Assembly: GCA_029204225.1 (NCBI GenBank)
Contig: CM055096.1
Coordinates: 72,545,349-72,609,348, forward strand
Source of the DNA: Diphasiastrum complanatum
Taxonomy: Eukaryota; Streptophyta; Lycopodiopsida; Lycopodiales; Lycopodiaceae
Direction of reading: 5' to 3'
Length of the DNA stretch: 64,000 nucleotides
Below the pieces are notes generated by a model that was not told where the DNA came from, did no database searches, and was given only the letters and a program-made list of their open reading frames with translations. Below, one piece after another: positions 1 to 12,640 of this stretch (its first letter is position 1; every line of letters starts with the position of its first letter). The position numbers and the translations under genes are program-made.

Positions 1-150
1 CCCCATGGTACTTGGCTGATCTTCTTGATCCTTTGAGGAGCACGACTGATTTCATGTCATGTCATGTCGTGTCATCTTTTGTCAAAAATTCAGGATTGAA
101 AGCTAGCAAAGCTTTGGCATTATAAACATTTTGTTTCTTTACATTCAGCG
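1..150 (-). mobile_element. Copia family A, 3' end of internal region
   Basis: Read on the minus strand, this encodes the tail that follows the RNase H domain of a Ty1/copia polyprotein. Its KKQN and AKALLAFNP motifs recur at 2095-2290 (minus) and 11095-11165 (plus). Nothing upstream in the polyprotein is present here, so it is a fragment cut by the window edge or by rearrangement. Family membership rests on the three-way match within this window. Confidence 0.6.
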
Positions 151-553
151 GTAGGGTCCAAGGATGTTGGATCTTGCTGGTACAATGGAATGCAAACTGG
201 ATCTTAGGGAATCAGATCAATTTGATAGGCCGATAATGTGATTTTAGGCGTCTTACGGTGGTTCTTCCTTGATAACTTTTTGATCCTTGTTCCGATTGGC
301 CTGAGATTTTCACAGTAGCTGGATCTGGTGCAGATATATTTACTGTTCTGATTTGAGAAGGTTACTTGTGCGAGGGTTGGTTGTCAAAAGGTTTTTTCAC
401 TGATTTTCAGTCAAAAAAACTTGATTTTTCAGAAGTTACTGGGAAGTAACTCTCGCAAGTTTTACAAGAGCTGTATCTGATATGGATCTAGCTCTAGAAA
501 TCTCTACGAAGATTAACTCTCGCAGGAAGTAAAAATTTCACTGTTTGTGAGGT
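150..553. other. Unassigned spacer inside copia remnants
   Basis: No coding similarity, RNA gene or clear repeat is visible. It lies between a copia C-terminal tail and a copia gag fragment on the same strand, so it is probably decayed element sequence. That is inference. Confidence 0.4.
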
Positions 554-1170
554 TCAAAAACACCTTTTTGATCTTATCTTCACATCAAGATGCTCTCGAG
601 CTTCGACTTCTTCTCGAATCTCGACAACTGCCTTTTTGAGTGTCATAGTAAGATCCTTTACTAGCAGTGTTCTAGTTGTCTGGAAGGATCTTGGTAAAGC
701 TCTCAACAAATAAGTAAGCTTCTTCTCTGCCGATACTGCATATTCTACTCCAAAATTGTGTAGTGAAAGGAATATATCCTTCATCTTCCTAATAAAGGAA
801 AGGAGGTCTTTACCATCCCACTACAGGTTTGTCAGCTGATCTTCGAGCAGCATGATCTGACTGCGTGATTTCGTCTGAAATCTTGTGAGTTTAATATCCC
901 ACATCTGTTTTGCTTTAGAGAGTGTAGTCAATAGAGTCTGGCTATCCTTAATGGATGATGATAACATGGCTACTGCCTTGTCATTCTTCTCCCTCGCGTA
1001 GCTCCTTGCCTATAGTTGTAGGCATCTCCTCGGTGCCATCTACCCAGGGAAACAATCCTTCTCCCTTTAGTATCAGTGAGGTCTTAACCTTTCATACTAG
1101 GAAGTTAGATCCTGATGAGTCAAGGATTGTACAAATCTTTGATTGTATGCTGCTTATTGAAGCCATTGTT
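554..1170 (-). pseudogene. Copia gag fragment, frameshifted
   Basis: On the minus strand the frame that starts near 1165 opens MASIS and has the gag features GSN and VDGTEEMPT. It then passes through frameshifts and stops. The last part (784-554) has the LTYLLRALPRSF segment typical of the copia gag (UBN2-type) domain. Gag forms the retrotransposon particle. No zinc knuckle follows. The reading is broken, so it is a relic. Confidence 0.65.
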
Positions 1171-1267
1171 GTGAATTGTGTTCTCACTTGTTGATGGTTC
1201 TTTGTTTTGAATGCTTAGCCTCCTGGATCTTATAGCTTTGTGGCTATGTCAGACTATGACAGGCTCT

Positions 1268-1281
1268 AATACCACTGATGG
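1268..1281 (-). promoter_or_regulatory. Primer-binding site, initiator-Met tRNA type
   Basis: The minus strand reads TGGTATTAGAGCC, one mismatch from the usual copia primer-binding site TGGTATCAGAGC. It lies between the gag start (about 1165) and the putative LTR at higher coordinates, which is where a minus-strand element should have it. Confidence 0.65.
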
Positions 1282-1286
1282 AAAGT

Positions 1287-2090
1287 GTAGTTCCAGTAAA
1301 ATTATGGTGACAAACTGATGGGAGTCTCTCAAACGATTTGCGAAACTTTCGCGAATCTATTTTGTTCACAAATAATTTCTGTTCGAGAAGAATTCGTGAA
1401 ATTTGAACGAGCTCTGATATTGATTTTTGCTAAAAGCAAAGTGATCGCCAAGCGAAGCGAAATGAAACATGAAACAAAACAGTCGCGAACAAAATCAGTT
1501 CGTGGGAATTTAGATATGATTGCTAGTCACTGCCGGCTATATCATTCCTACAATCCTCCAGAATGTAGACAGACACTGCTGATCTACATTATAGATTAAT
1601 ACAACATTCAACAAGTTTGAACCAGTGTGCAGAATTGAATAAACAAGTAACTGAGATACATGAACAATAGCAGACAAAAATTCATTCAAGATCATACAAT
1701 CATTTAGAATAATATGTGCATAAAAGCTACAATATTATCTATTGATCCTTTTGATTTCAAGCATTGTGTGTCAGATCCACACAATGCATTGGTGTGAGAG
1801 AAATACAATTCTCCCATGAATAGCGTCTCGCTTACTAGCGGACTTTTCGGATCTGCTGATCCTCTTACAAAATTGTCTCGCTCATAGGCGGACAAGTATC
1901 TAGTATATTTTTCATCTATTTGTTTTATGCATCAAGCAGAATGTATATTGTTCGTGAACTTTTTTGTGTCGCGTCGAGTAATGTCTCGGATCAGACAGAT
2001 TAAACATTTATAACTAATCATGGATTACAAGAGTGGTAGATTAGCCACGTCCTAAAGCACTTCTGCTAATGTCATGATATCAGATCAAAT
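1287..2090 (-). mobile_element. Putative copia LTR (borders approximate)
   Basis: This block lies between a primer-binding site (1268-1281) and a copia C-terminal tail (2095-2290), so by position it is the LTR of a minus-strand copia element. A TATA-like GTTATAAATG on the minus strand near 2010 fits an LTR promoter. I could not find a second copy in the window to fix the ends. Confidence 0.45.
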
Positions 2091-2094
2091 ATCT

Positions 2095-2290
2095 GTACCT
2101 CATGGTACTTGGTTGATCTTCTTGGTCTTTTGTGGAGCACGAATAATTTTGTGTCGCGAACAATTTCGTGTCGTGTGTCACGAAATTGTTCGCGAACATT
2201 TTGCTTCGTGTGTCTTTTCTGTCAAATTTAGGGTTCAAAGCTAGCAAAGCTTTGGCATTTGAAACGTTTTGTTTCTTCAGAAGAATGTAA
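2095..2290 (-). mobile_element. Copia family A, second C-terminal tail
   Basis: The minus strand again encodes the KKQN ... AKALLAFNPKFD tail seen at 1-150 and at 11095-11165. With the LTR, primer site and gag that follow it on the minus strand, the order is tail-LTR-gag-tail. That order suggests tandem copies sharing one LTR, followed by deletion. Confidence 0.6.
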
Positions 2291-2390
2291 ATTCAGATGT
2301 GGATTTACGAGTATCTGCATCTCCTCCCCAGCTTGCATATAAATATCCACTTAGCTGATGAAGATTGTCGTTGCGACTTCTCCATAGCAG

Positions 2391-2840
2391 ATGCACAAGT
2401 CTGTTGTAGCTCGAATGTATCTCATGACTCTTATAAGAGCCTGTCAATGGATGATGCCAGGATTAGCCATGAATTGGCTTAGTGAGCTAACTGCAAAAGC
2501 AATGTCAGTGAATGCATGGTACTTCTCAGCAAGTAAAGCCAGCTGGCAACTTTTTGGTCTTTCTATGGGTGCTCACAGGCCAGTAGTGACCAGACTAGCA
2601 ATTCATCTGCCTGGACATAACTTGATGTTCTTTAGTGACAAAGATTATTTACAGGAGGTTATAGAAGGATCCTCTGAAACCACTTTGACTGCATACTTTG
2701 AATTGAATAGAAGTGGGGATTTGGATGCTCGAGAGTTGCTTTATCAGGACTTGTCGAGGATGTATGTGTACAATAGAAAATCGTGTAGGTAGATCCGTCA
2801 AACCAATAGCTAGAAAATACCTACCATCGGACATGCCTTG
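2391..2840 (+). pseudogene. Helitron helicase-like protein fragment
   Basis: The 133-residue frame from 2391 has the order typical of the region before the Pif1-type helicase in Helitron Rep/Hel proteins. The features are the YFSASKASWQLF segment, then RPVVTRLAIHLPGHN, then TTLTAYFELNR, then LLYQDLSRMYVYNRKS. Rep/Hel proteins carry out rolling-circle transposition. No Rep HUH motif and no helicase Walker motifs are present, and the frame stops at 2790, so this is a short fragment. Assignment is from family knowledge of these motifs. The Helitron ends (TC, CTRR with hairpin) were not located. Confidence 0.75.
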
Positions 2841-3014
2841 GAAGAAATGCTAGAGGACTTGGTGTATTCGCAGGTTTTGTTTGTGATTTATCAATTGATT
2901 TGTTGTCTGTGTTACAAATTTATAATATGAATTTGTCGCTGCATTATTGGTGAAACTCAATTCATGTACATCTTTGTTTTTTGTGCTAGAATTATGCATA
3001 TACACACGTACATG

Positions 3015-3015
<1 letters not shown>

Positions 3016-3069
<54 letters not shown>

Positions 3070-3070
3070 G
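3016..3070. repeat. (CA)n microsatellite with CACATA-rich flank
   Basis: About 27 perfect CA units are followed to about 3390 by imperfect ACATA, CACATA and CATACA units. A short GCATAAGTGCACCACACATACATAG-like unit is duplicated near 3210-3250. Open frames across it are low-complexity artefacts. Confidence 0.9.
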
Positions 3071-3431
3071 AATACGTATATACATAGATGTACAAACACA
3101 CATATACACACACACATACATACACTGATGACATCTTACACACTTACATACATTGGCATATATACACACCCACATACATACATACGTACATCGGCGTACA
3201 TACATAGGCATAAGTGCACCACACATACATAGGCATAGGTGCACCACACATACATACACACATTTATAGAGACACACATACATAGACGCACACATATGTA
3301 CAAACCCACACATAACCACATATGCCCACGTTCTTTGTCGTCTTTGACATACGCATTCACATATGCATACGTACATTGCATATGAACACATACACACACT
3401 CGCCCGCCATCGGCAAGCGTACCCCCACTAG

Positions 3432-4029
<598 letters not shown>

Positions 4030-4030
<1 letters not shown>

Positions 4031-7000
4031 TTTCATGTTTTAGTCCACAGGATGGTTTCAAGATGGTGCTCTTTTGGGTTATGGGAAGCCTCTACCTCCA
4101 CCTAACCATTTTATTCAGACACTTATTTGTTGTATAAAAAAGACCGTAATAATGCATTCTTTTATCGTTGACACTGATAGGGCCACTTGTTCTTCTGTTG
4201 GACCTGAAGATAAGGTTTTGTGTTTGACTGATCTGTTGGGGACTTTGGACTGGGTTAAGATCTATCTAGAGTTTGTTAAAAAGAAGGATACTTTGAGTCT
4301 GGTATAAGATCTGTATGGCCGGCTCAATGAATTTGTCGAAAGATTTGAAGAAGATGAAAGATTTTTTAATCTACATATTAGGAAAGTCTTTGCGTGCCTT
4401 GAGAATGAGAATGGTAATTCTTTTGTTGATGTGCCACATACTTCCTCTGATACACCGCTTTCACTACACCCTTTGGTCTTTTTAGATGAGCTTGATGAGG
4501 ACAATGCTTTCCAACTTGAAATGTTTTCAAGATATCTGTGATATTGGTGACCAATCTTCATATGACTTCTGCCAATCCAAAAACTGTCAAATCCCTTTTG
4601 TAGCCAGCAGAATTATTGAGTTCAAATCTGCCTTTACTACCTATAAGCTTTGGAGCCTTCCCACTGTCAATTTTCTTGCCCCTGTGCCTATCGACCTTTG
4701 GATCTTGATGTCACATCTTACTGAAAAAGAAATAGAATTTTGTAAGTCCACTGCTTTACACCAAAATCCTTCTCTTGAAGCTCATGTAGCCTTTGATATT
4801 GTTATTCGCATGAACAAATTTGAGTCTTCCCGTTGTCCTTTTGAGCAAACATGGGCCAGAATCAGAGGACACTTTGAGACTGGCTTCAATAGGATGAACC
4901 TTCACCAAGCAAGAATTTGGAACTGGAAACGACCTTTCTTTAAATGTAGATGTGGTGATAAATGCAAAAATAATTCGTCCATTATCTAGTTTGACCACGC
5001 CATTTGGTATATGATGAACAACCTAGGCAAGTTCTTCCCTGGTGCTTCTCTCCAAAACCAAATGAGTGCTTTCTTTCTATGGCTACATAAGTCCGCCAGA
5101 GATGTGGTTAAGGCACACCTTACCTTTCTTTTCATTCAACAGTACATGGTTGATGCCTCTATTGAGCTTGCCAAAGATTCTTCTGCCAAACTTCTATCAC
5201 ACCTAGGCGATGTTGAAAACGTACGAGAGATAGAGCGTCTCCTTAAACGACCAAGTTTTTCCACTCTCTAGAATAAATACTTTCACAACACAAGCAAAAG
5301 AACGGGCAATTTTAATCTCAACAATTTAAACTCCGTAGTATCTGCATCCAGGACAGGAAAAAGAAGACGGTTTACTAAAAAGGAAGAGCAAAGTAGCACA
5401 AAGAGCGACCTACCTATCAAACGGCTGAATTTTTACAGAGATTAATCGGTGTACAGGATGGGGAAAGGACAGAAAGGAGAGAAGTCAGCATCTCAGCGAC
5501 AGGACGTCTACAGCTGACCACTAGCAGTGATTTAGGGAGCTTTTTCTTTACATCTATGTTACCGCAATAGAGTTTTTGAAGCAATCCATGTGAAGACTTT
5601 TTATGCTCATGTTTTATTCAGACTATTCGCTGTTGTAGATGAACGCTTTCATGATATTACGTTCGGTTGGACTTACCTACCAAGTGTCAAAAGTGATTGG
5701 TATTTTTCCTATGATGTTTTCTGCAATTTTGATATAGAAAACTTACATTCATGTGAATGCTTATCTCCTAATAGATTCAAGAACTTCGTTGCAAATAAAT
5801 TTGGGCATGTTATTTCTAGGGATAACAATATTGTTAAGAGCCTGATTTTACGTAAATCTTTAGAGATGGGTCTCAATCATATTACCTTACGAAAAAACAA
5901 TGTGAATGAGGTGGCTTCTGAACTTTATGATAATTGGTTCAAGCTAATCAAACTTTTGCCTACACATGAACATTTAAATGAAGAAACTATAAGGGAGCAT
6001 GCGACTTTATGTAAAAACATTGCCATGGAATTCATCAAAAAAAGAACCTGGCTATATGGCAATAAGAACACAACTGCAAAAATACAAACTGCTAAAAATG
6101 AAAGTTTATGGCTCACAAACTTGCTCTACATCAATGACATTGACAAGGCACAACACAATTCCAGTTTCATATGTAAATTCTTTGTATGGAAGCTTGCCCT
6201 AGATAGGCTTAATAGTCCTGACTTCAGCCCCTTTCCTAATGATCAAGAAAACTCTGTTACGAAAACTATCACTTATGTCATGGAAAAGCTAAATGGATTT
6301 TTACCCAACATCTTCATGGGGAACGCCTCTTTGCCATATCTACTTTGTACGTACAAAGCCCACAAGGAATCTTTTAGATGGATTACCAATGCTCATGACT
6401 GCTGCTTTACTAAACTCGCAAAATTCCTAACATGAACTCTTGGTATGTTGTCACCATTCCTCAAGGAAGGTGCAGGCCTTAAGGCAAAAACATACAAGGG
6501 TATCCTAAATGTGGATACATGCTTATATTGGCAGTGCGAGTCCTCGATTTTTATCTCAATCTACCATCAAAGATTACCAATGTATGGGTTGCAGATATCT
6601 CTAAGTGCTATGAAAACATACCTTTAGATGGCACTAATGGGCTAAAAACTATCATGAATAAATCCATTACTTATGCCTTCAAACATTCTAATAAGATATT
6701 TCTGAGTTTCAAATGGGAACAAGAAAGGGATGCCTTTAAATGGTCAAGGAAAAATAAAAAGTCGAAAGGGTGGTACAATATCGACAAAAATCTCTTATGC
6801 TTGTGGAATGCCTTCCTAATAGACAATTGTATTGTCAAGTTAGGAAACAAAACCTAAAGACAGATTCATGGTATACCGATGGGTTTTTCATGCTCATCTA
6901 CTTGGTGTAACTGGTATCTTGCGTTATTTGAAGCTCAATTTATTAAGAGACTAGCCAAGTTAGGTCTTAGAAAAGATATGAATGTTTTTTGTCAGTCGTT

Positions 7001-7500
7001 TAGATATATTGATGACATTTGCTTCATTAATAATCCCACTATTGATGCGTTTATAGACAAAAATCAGATTAGAGTACCAGATAACCCTTTTTGGATTTAT
7101 CTTGTAGAATTTCTTGATATAAAAAAAAAGTCTTGTGAAGCAAACACCACTAGGCTTTTGAACATTTTGATTACTTTTAATCCTGGCACCGGTGTTTATC
7201 AGCTTTCAAAGTTTGATAAAAGAAGAGACCTACTTTTTCAATACTTACAGTACATACATCTGGCTTCCTATAGGCCAGTCTACAACTTGTACAAAGTAAT
7301 TATCTCCTAGGTTATTTCTGTCATATATTGCTGCAATGATCACGATACTTTTATAAAAGAGGTAGCAATTTTGCTAGACGCTTTTCAGAAAAATGGTTTT
7401 ATGAGGGAAAAGCTTTGTCTTATCATTAACAAACTGCTTTTGACTAGAACTTTTCCAAGTTTGTCCTGTGATCTACCACAGTGTATTAAAGGTCTGATGG
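4030..7500 (+). pseudogene. Penelope-like retroelement, broken (YIDD reverse transcriptase)
   Basis: Several frames in series form one decayed protein: 4074-4307, 4486-4989, 5011-5271, 5590-6435, 6445-6627, 6519-6857 and 6879-7310. The last third carries reverse transcriptase motifs in order: a KAHKESFRWIT segment (about 6350-6385), motif A ADISKCYENIP (6591-6623), motif B GIPMG (6870-6884), motif C YIDD (7005-7016) and the EFLDI segment. The D..KCYENIP and KxHK features and the position of the post-YIDD block fit Penelope-like reverse transcriptases better than LINE, gypsy or copia ones. The roughly 700 residues upstream match nothing I recognise. No GIY-YIG endonuclease was seen. A (CT)n tract lies just downstream of the 3' end. 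Stops and frameshifts make it inactive. Confidence 0.6.
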
Positions 7501-7573
7501 TGGGCAGTTAGCTATCCCTTATGGGGAGCTAACTGCCCCCTAAGGGATTCACTGGCTGCGGGTCGATTGGTGG

Positions 7574-7575
<2 letters not shown>

Positions 7576-7669
<94 letters not shown>
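7576..7669. repeat. (CT)n microsatellite
   Basis: About 47 CT units separating the Penelope-like remnant from a copia 3' fragment. Confidence 0.95.
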
Positions 7670-7671
<2 letters not shown>

Positions 7672-7679
7672 GGACTCAC

Positions 7680-8862
7680 ACGGTGCAACCCAAAGGTTAT
7701 ATTATCGAAGGTAAACACAATCGTGTATGTAAACTCCATAAAGCACTTTATGACTTAAAGCAATCTGCTCGAGCATAGTTTCAGAGGATCAATACTTTTT
7801 GGCTACACACCAAGCTCTTCAGATTCAAATGTTTACTTCAAGACAGTGCAGTAGTCTTTTATCATTATCACCTTATACGTAGACACACATTGCTCTTCGA
7901 CAACAGTATCGACCTAATAAAAGAAGGCAAGACAATGTTATCTTCTGAATTCGACATGACCGATCTGGGCAAAGCTCATTTTTGCCTTGGTATTCAAATC
8001 CATAGAGACAAAAATCAAAAGTTGATCTACATTACTCAATAGAGATACATCTACAATATGTTAGTTAGATATATTTAAATACTTGCAAGATAGCTCTCTC
8101 ACCAATGGAACCTGGTCTCAAACTGTCAAAGGACCAGTTTCCTCAAACAATTCAAGAGAAGGAGCAGATGTGTGAGTATTCTTATCATTCTATAATAGGA
8201 TCTCTTATGTACGCAATGATCTGTACCAGGCCGGACATAGCTTTTGCAGTCAGCTCCCTAAGTCAGTTTATGACTAACCGTGGTATAACACATTGGAAGG
8301 CTCTTATCAGAGTCATGAGATATCTTCGAGATACTATGGACTTTTGCATTTGTTATGGAGCAGTCGACAACAACAAACTCAATTTACTCAGTGGTTACAT
8401 AGATGCAAGTTGGGCAGGAGATGTAGACACCCGTAAATCCACTTCTGGATTTACATTCTTTCTCAACAATGGGTTTATTTTCTGGAACAGTCACAAGCAA
8501 TCTTCGATAGCTCTATCTTCTACAGAATCAGAGTATATCGCAGCCTCACAAGATACAAAGGAAGCAATTTCGTTGAGGAACTTACTTTCAGATATTGGTC
8601 TGAATCAATACGCTTTGACATTGTTATTTTGTGATCATCAAAGTGCCATTGCCTTGCCAGCCAACCCTAGAGTTCATTCTAGGAGTAAGCGCATATCACT
8701 ATGTCAGAAGCAAAATTCTTGACAAAGAGGTCAGATTGCAGTACTGTCGAATGCAAGATATGATAGCAGATATGTTTACCAAAGCATTAAGCTTGGATAC
8801 ACACAGAAAGTTCTATGCAGAACTAAGTTTAAAGGTCAAGGCATTCATGGATTCAGATTAAG
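7680..8862 (+). pseudogene. Copia RT-RNase H 3' fragment
   Basis: The first part (7680-8090) reads, with stops, as the second half of a copia reverse transcriptase: the KLHKALYDLKQS segment, then FDMTDLGKAHFCLGIQI. The 205-codon frame from 8105 gives YHSIIGSLMYAMICTRPDIAFAV-type sequence and then the RNase H core with ASWAGD, KSTSGF and SSTESEY. A frameshift near 8690 moves the end into the frame of 8631-8861 (MIADMFTKALS). A polypurine tract, AAGGGGGAG, follows at 8860-8868. Gag, protease, integrase and the YVDD part of the polymerase are missing, so this is the 3' end of a truncated element. Confidence 0.85.
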
Positions 8863-8868
8863 GGGGAG

Positions 8869-9080
8869 TGTTGGATTATTCTCCTACTAATCAACTAATC
8901 GAATTATTAATCTTCGTCCAATTTTTATCCAAACCTACAACTTTCTTCGTGTTGTTACACAGTCTACAAAACTACTCAGAAATGGCTCACAGTGTTGGGA
9001 TTTTCAGGATTTTCGTCTTTCGGGATTTTCTCTCACGACTTTTTTGCAAAAGCCAGATGTCTCAAATGTTAAGAAAATAA
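8869..9080 (+). mobile_element. Copia 3' LTR, start only
   Basis: It begins TGTTGGATTATTCTCC right after the polypurine tract, the expected start of a 3' LTR. The end is not seen because another LTR (9083 onward) follows, so this copy is truncated or interrupted. Confidence 0.6.
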
Positions 9081-9082
9081 TG

Positions 9083-9899
9083 TTGGCGGTATTCCCAACA
9101 TGTTGTAATAATTAATATTGGCTAATAAAAGGTGTTGTAAGGGCATGAAATCCTGCGTGTATAAGCCCATGGCCCAATGGGCACACAAGTTGAGTTGCAA
9201 ATAGAATAATAGGCTTCTGCCTTATTGTAATTAAAATAAAACTAGAGGCCACAAAGTCAAGTTTAGAACTTAGTGTTAAACCTTTTTGAGCTGGGTCCAA
9301 TTTGGGACTCACATGAATCTTGTGATATCCAATGTACTTTTTTAGGACCCTTGGATTAAGTTGGGTCCAAGATGAATGGATAGGATTAGTGTACATATTA
9401 GCCAATAGTATTTTGGGGCAAGGGCCTTCCCAATATATAAAAAGGCACCTCATATACTCTATTTTCATGCTTAATGAGGAGGAGGCTCTACTATTTTGGA
9501 GAGCCAAAGCATCCTCATTTGGTAAGCACTCATGGTAGTGCTATTGTTGTGTTTGCTACTTGCTTTCCATTTCCTTGTTTATTGTTTTAATAGTTAAAAT
9601 TTTTCCATTAGCATGCATCTTGAGCTTTTGACCTAACCTCCCTCTCCACTCTATCTCTCTCTTTCTCTCTTCTCCTCTCCATCTCTTCTATTATTCTCTT
9701 TCCTTTCACCCAAAATCATGTGGAATGCTAGTTTAGTGGAGTAGAGTTAGTGGGCGTAGTGTTAAGGGGGAGTAGAGTTAAGGGAGAAAGTAGAATACCA
9801 ACTAAAAGTAGCATCTTTGCATAGTTAGGTGCCTATCCTAGTGATCTAGCCCTCTTTGACAGGCGGAAGGGCTGCTCACCGACTAAATCTACATTCCTA
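9083..9899 (+). mobile_element. LTR of a second retrotransposon
   Basis: The block opens TGTTGGCGGTATTCCC and closes TTCCTACA. A TATA box (ATATATAAAAAGG, about 9434-9446) lies inside, and a primer-binding site follows at 9901. Start and end follow the TG...CA rule. The matching 3' LTR is not in the window, so it is a partial element. Confidence 0.6.
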
Positions 9900-9900
9900 C

Positions 9901-9920
9901 AGTGGCACCGCTGTCGGGGA
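9901..9920 (+). promoter_or_regulatory. Primer-binding site, TGGCACC type
   Basis: TGGCACCGCTGTCGGGG directly follows the LTR. It resembles the TGGCGCCGTTGTCGGGG site found after many plant gypsy-type LTRs. After about 100 bases the sequence changes to copia gag, so the internal region is lost or interrupted. Confidence 0.6.
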
Positions 9921-10021
9921 TAGGTTCTCTCTAACTAGTATAGCTGTCTTTTTAGTTGTTTCCTGTCTTTTAGTATTTTAGGTGGATTTTTGGGTAGAGA
10001 TAGTTAGTTTTCTATATTTTT

Positions 10022-11265
10022 GTGTGCTTGGACACAAGGATGCTTCTGACCAAGCTCTCTATAGCAACAAAGAAAAGACAAAGAAGCAATTCAATCCTAA
10101 GAGGGAGTCAGATCAAAGGTAGGATCGAGATCAGCAAGCAGAAGGAGCCAACAAAGGCAAATGGAGGAACAAGGAAAAGTCGAAACAACAGAGTGGAGAA
10201 ATGAAGACGTGCGTGAGATGCAAATGCGAAGGACATACTGTTGATTCGTGTTGGCTAAATCCGAAAATCGAGTGTATCCACTGTCATAAGAAGGGTCATG
10301 CAGCCACAGGCTACCGCCAGAACCCAAGAAACAAACAAGCTCAAAGTAGACAAGAGAATAACAATAGTTCATCCTATGTCAAGGAGCCAGAGAGCTCAAA
10401 GATGGGCGAAGAAAGATTGAATCACGAAAATTCGACCGCCTACATCTGTGCAGACATGTGTGCAGTATCAACACCTGACACACAGGAGGTAATCCTTGAT
10501 TCAGGAGCTACCTCACACTTCGTCACATCAAGACGGATCATGTCTGATTTTTGAAGTGTAGATCCATCAAGATTTATCATTCTTGGAGATGGATCAAAGC
10601 ATCATGTGAATGGTATTGGTTCACTATGGCTCAACACTAATGGTAGAGACAGATAACTCAAAGATGTTCTGTTCATGCCTACACTACAGCAGGACTTGCT
10701 ACCAGATTCTCTGGGTCGGCAAGAAGCAGACCATTGTGGCTCAGTCATCCTACAATGCAGAGTACGTTGCAGCAGCTAAGATGGCCAATGAAATCATTTG
10801 GCTCCAGCAGTTCCTTGATGAACTAGGTGAAACGAGAAATGAATTTCTGATTTTGCAGATGGACAATACGTCTGCAATACATCTAACAAAGGATCCAGTG
10901 TTTCACTCAAGGATGAAACACATTGCAATCAAGTACCATTTGATAAGGATCTGATCGGGAAGAAGATGCTGCAAACTACTTTCATTGGAACAAAGGAGAT
11001 GGTTGCTGACATTTTCACAAAGGCCTTAGACAAAGGTCTGTTTGAAAAACAGAGGAGCAGTCTTGGAGTCATCAAGCTATCATGCTTTGAGAGGGAGCTG
11101 AAGAAACAAAATGTTTCAATTGCCAAAGCTTTGCTAGCTTTCAACCCTAAATTTGACAGAACATCAAATGACTATCCCGACCTTATTGTAGCGACACACT
11201 CAACTCCGAATAGTCGAAGCCTTCTCATGCCCACTTCCTGTATTGTGCAACTACTTGGACAATGA
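10022..11265 (+). pseudogene. Copia family A with protease-to-RNase H deletion
   Basis: The frame from 10201 has two zinc knuckles. The first is intact (CVRCKCEGHTVDSC). The second has lost its last Cys (CIHCHKKGHAATGY). The protease motif DSGAT follows at 10498-10512. After about 10690 the reading jumps straight to RNase H (IVAQSSYNAEYVAAAKMANE, from about 10735) and ends ADIFTKALDKGLFEKQRSSLG and the family A tail. Integrase and reverse transcriptase are absent. Frameshifts lie near 10553 and 10955. Its tail pairs it with the minus-strand pieces at 1-150 and 2095-2290. Confidence 0.8.
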
Positions 11266-12180
11266 CAGCAGCAACCACGATCTACTCCAGACGATGCAAC
11301 AGCTCCTTGCCACCTTTTGTACATACATATGCACAACTATAAATTGAATATAGTTGATCATTATAATCAATCAATTAATAAGCAAGAAGATTACAACCAG
11401 ACCAGATAGGTTGTTTTCATATATGCTCGAGTGCTCACAAACGCCGAGTCAACAGCTTATCAGAGAAAAACACAGTAGATGCTTTCAAGCATTGATTATT
11501 TCTTTCAGACTGATTGTCAAAATAAGCTCATAGTTGTTACAGATCATAGTTAGCGTTGTGAGAACGCGGTTATGTCCGCTACTATCTTGTGCTCACCACC
11601 ATCATCTGACTTGTATTTCTATACATTCAATCTGAATATATTATTGTCTGGTTTTGCATTCAGATTCTGTCAGTGCATGCTTTCCGCTTTCTGTTTGACT
11701 CTCTTATTGCTTTGTTAGACTGTTTGCTCTCCCGCTTCCTCATAAACGCAATTAAGCTCTATTTTGGGTTGGCAAACTGTTGTAGTAGTGCACGCACTAA
11801 GGGAATCAGTCGACCACTGCTTTCGTGCAGTAGTACGATCGTTCCGATCTGATTGTTCGACCCATCCGAATCCACAGATTTCATTCCCCGACAGTTTTTA
11901 GCTTTTGCATGTAGAATTTGTGTGATTTAATATATGTACTTTTGTGAAAACCCTAAAATTGATAGGATCTCTTGATTTTTAAGTTGATGGACTTTTCAAG
12001 AGTGTGTTTCAATTGCAAAAGTTCATGATTTTGTAGGTTGATCAAGTGTCATCAATTCTATGTGTTGGATTTGCTAGTTTTTGTGCAAGAAAGAGATTTG
12101 AGAGGTTCCATATCATTGTGATTTCTTCTTGGATTCATTTGTTGACTTTCAAGAGAGTGCTAAGTGCATTGAAACATGTT
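11266..12180 (+). mobile_element. Probable LTR and flank of copia family A
   Basis: This follows the copia C-terminal tail. A TATA-like ACTATAAATTG lies near 11338-11348, followed by AT-rich sequence as in many copia LTRs. I could not match it to the minus-strand LTR at 1287-2090, so both the label and the end are uncertain. Confidence 0.3.
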
Positions 12181-12640
12181 CAAAGAGAAGATTAAATCAT
12201 TGCAACATGGCTACAAATGGAGGCTTCATGTTGGAGAGCAATGTAGGCTTACCTCAAGCAACTATTCAACTTGGAAGGTGAGAATGGAGTCTCTCCTTTA
12301 GATGAATGGGGTTATTTGGTGTTCTCTTGCGAATTTATTCTTACAATGACATTTAAATGGAATTATGAATTTTAGAAAAATTATCGTACCTCCACGTGAT
12401 TTAGAAAAAGAAAAAGAAATAGAGATCTATCATCGAAGAAATGAGCAAGCAAGACTAAAGTTCAATGAACAACTATTGAGTGGTTCATCTTCATATTCAA
12501 GGTCTTCCACCAGTCGACGTAGATCGCCTGTTGACCCATCACATGTATATATATTGATTTATGTCACGATTGTCCTATTTGTAATAGTGGTGTACTCCGA
12601 TTTGGTTGAGGATACATCCAGAGCATTCTAGATGTGATTC
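12180..12640 (+). pseudogene. Copia gag N-terminal fragment
   Basis: From about 12209 the frame opens MATNGGFMLESN. After a shift it reads SSNYSTWKVRMESLL, the substrate-like N-terminus of copia gag. A stop and a shift lead to the 88-codon frame at 12365-12631 (FRKIIVPPRDLEKEKE), which ends in a hydrophobic stretch with no match. Only the first part is confidently gag. Confidence 0.5.

Noticed and set aside
3005-3400. CRISPR-like regular repeats
   Set aside because: The spacing comes from CA/CACATA simple repeats; there are no unique spacers and the sequence is eukaryotic.
7310-7500. GIY-YIG endonuclease after the Penelope-like RT
   Set aside because: I looked for the paired GIY and YIG motifs and found none before the (CT)n tract.
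7567-7758. Frame with a long Ser-Leu run, and similar ones at 19551, 24199, 36045, 42415, 45377, 48926 and 49915
   Set aside because: They arise from (CT)n or (GA)n tracts; none has independent coding support.
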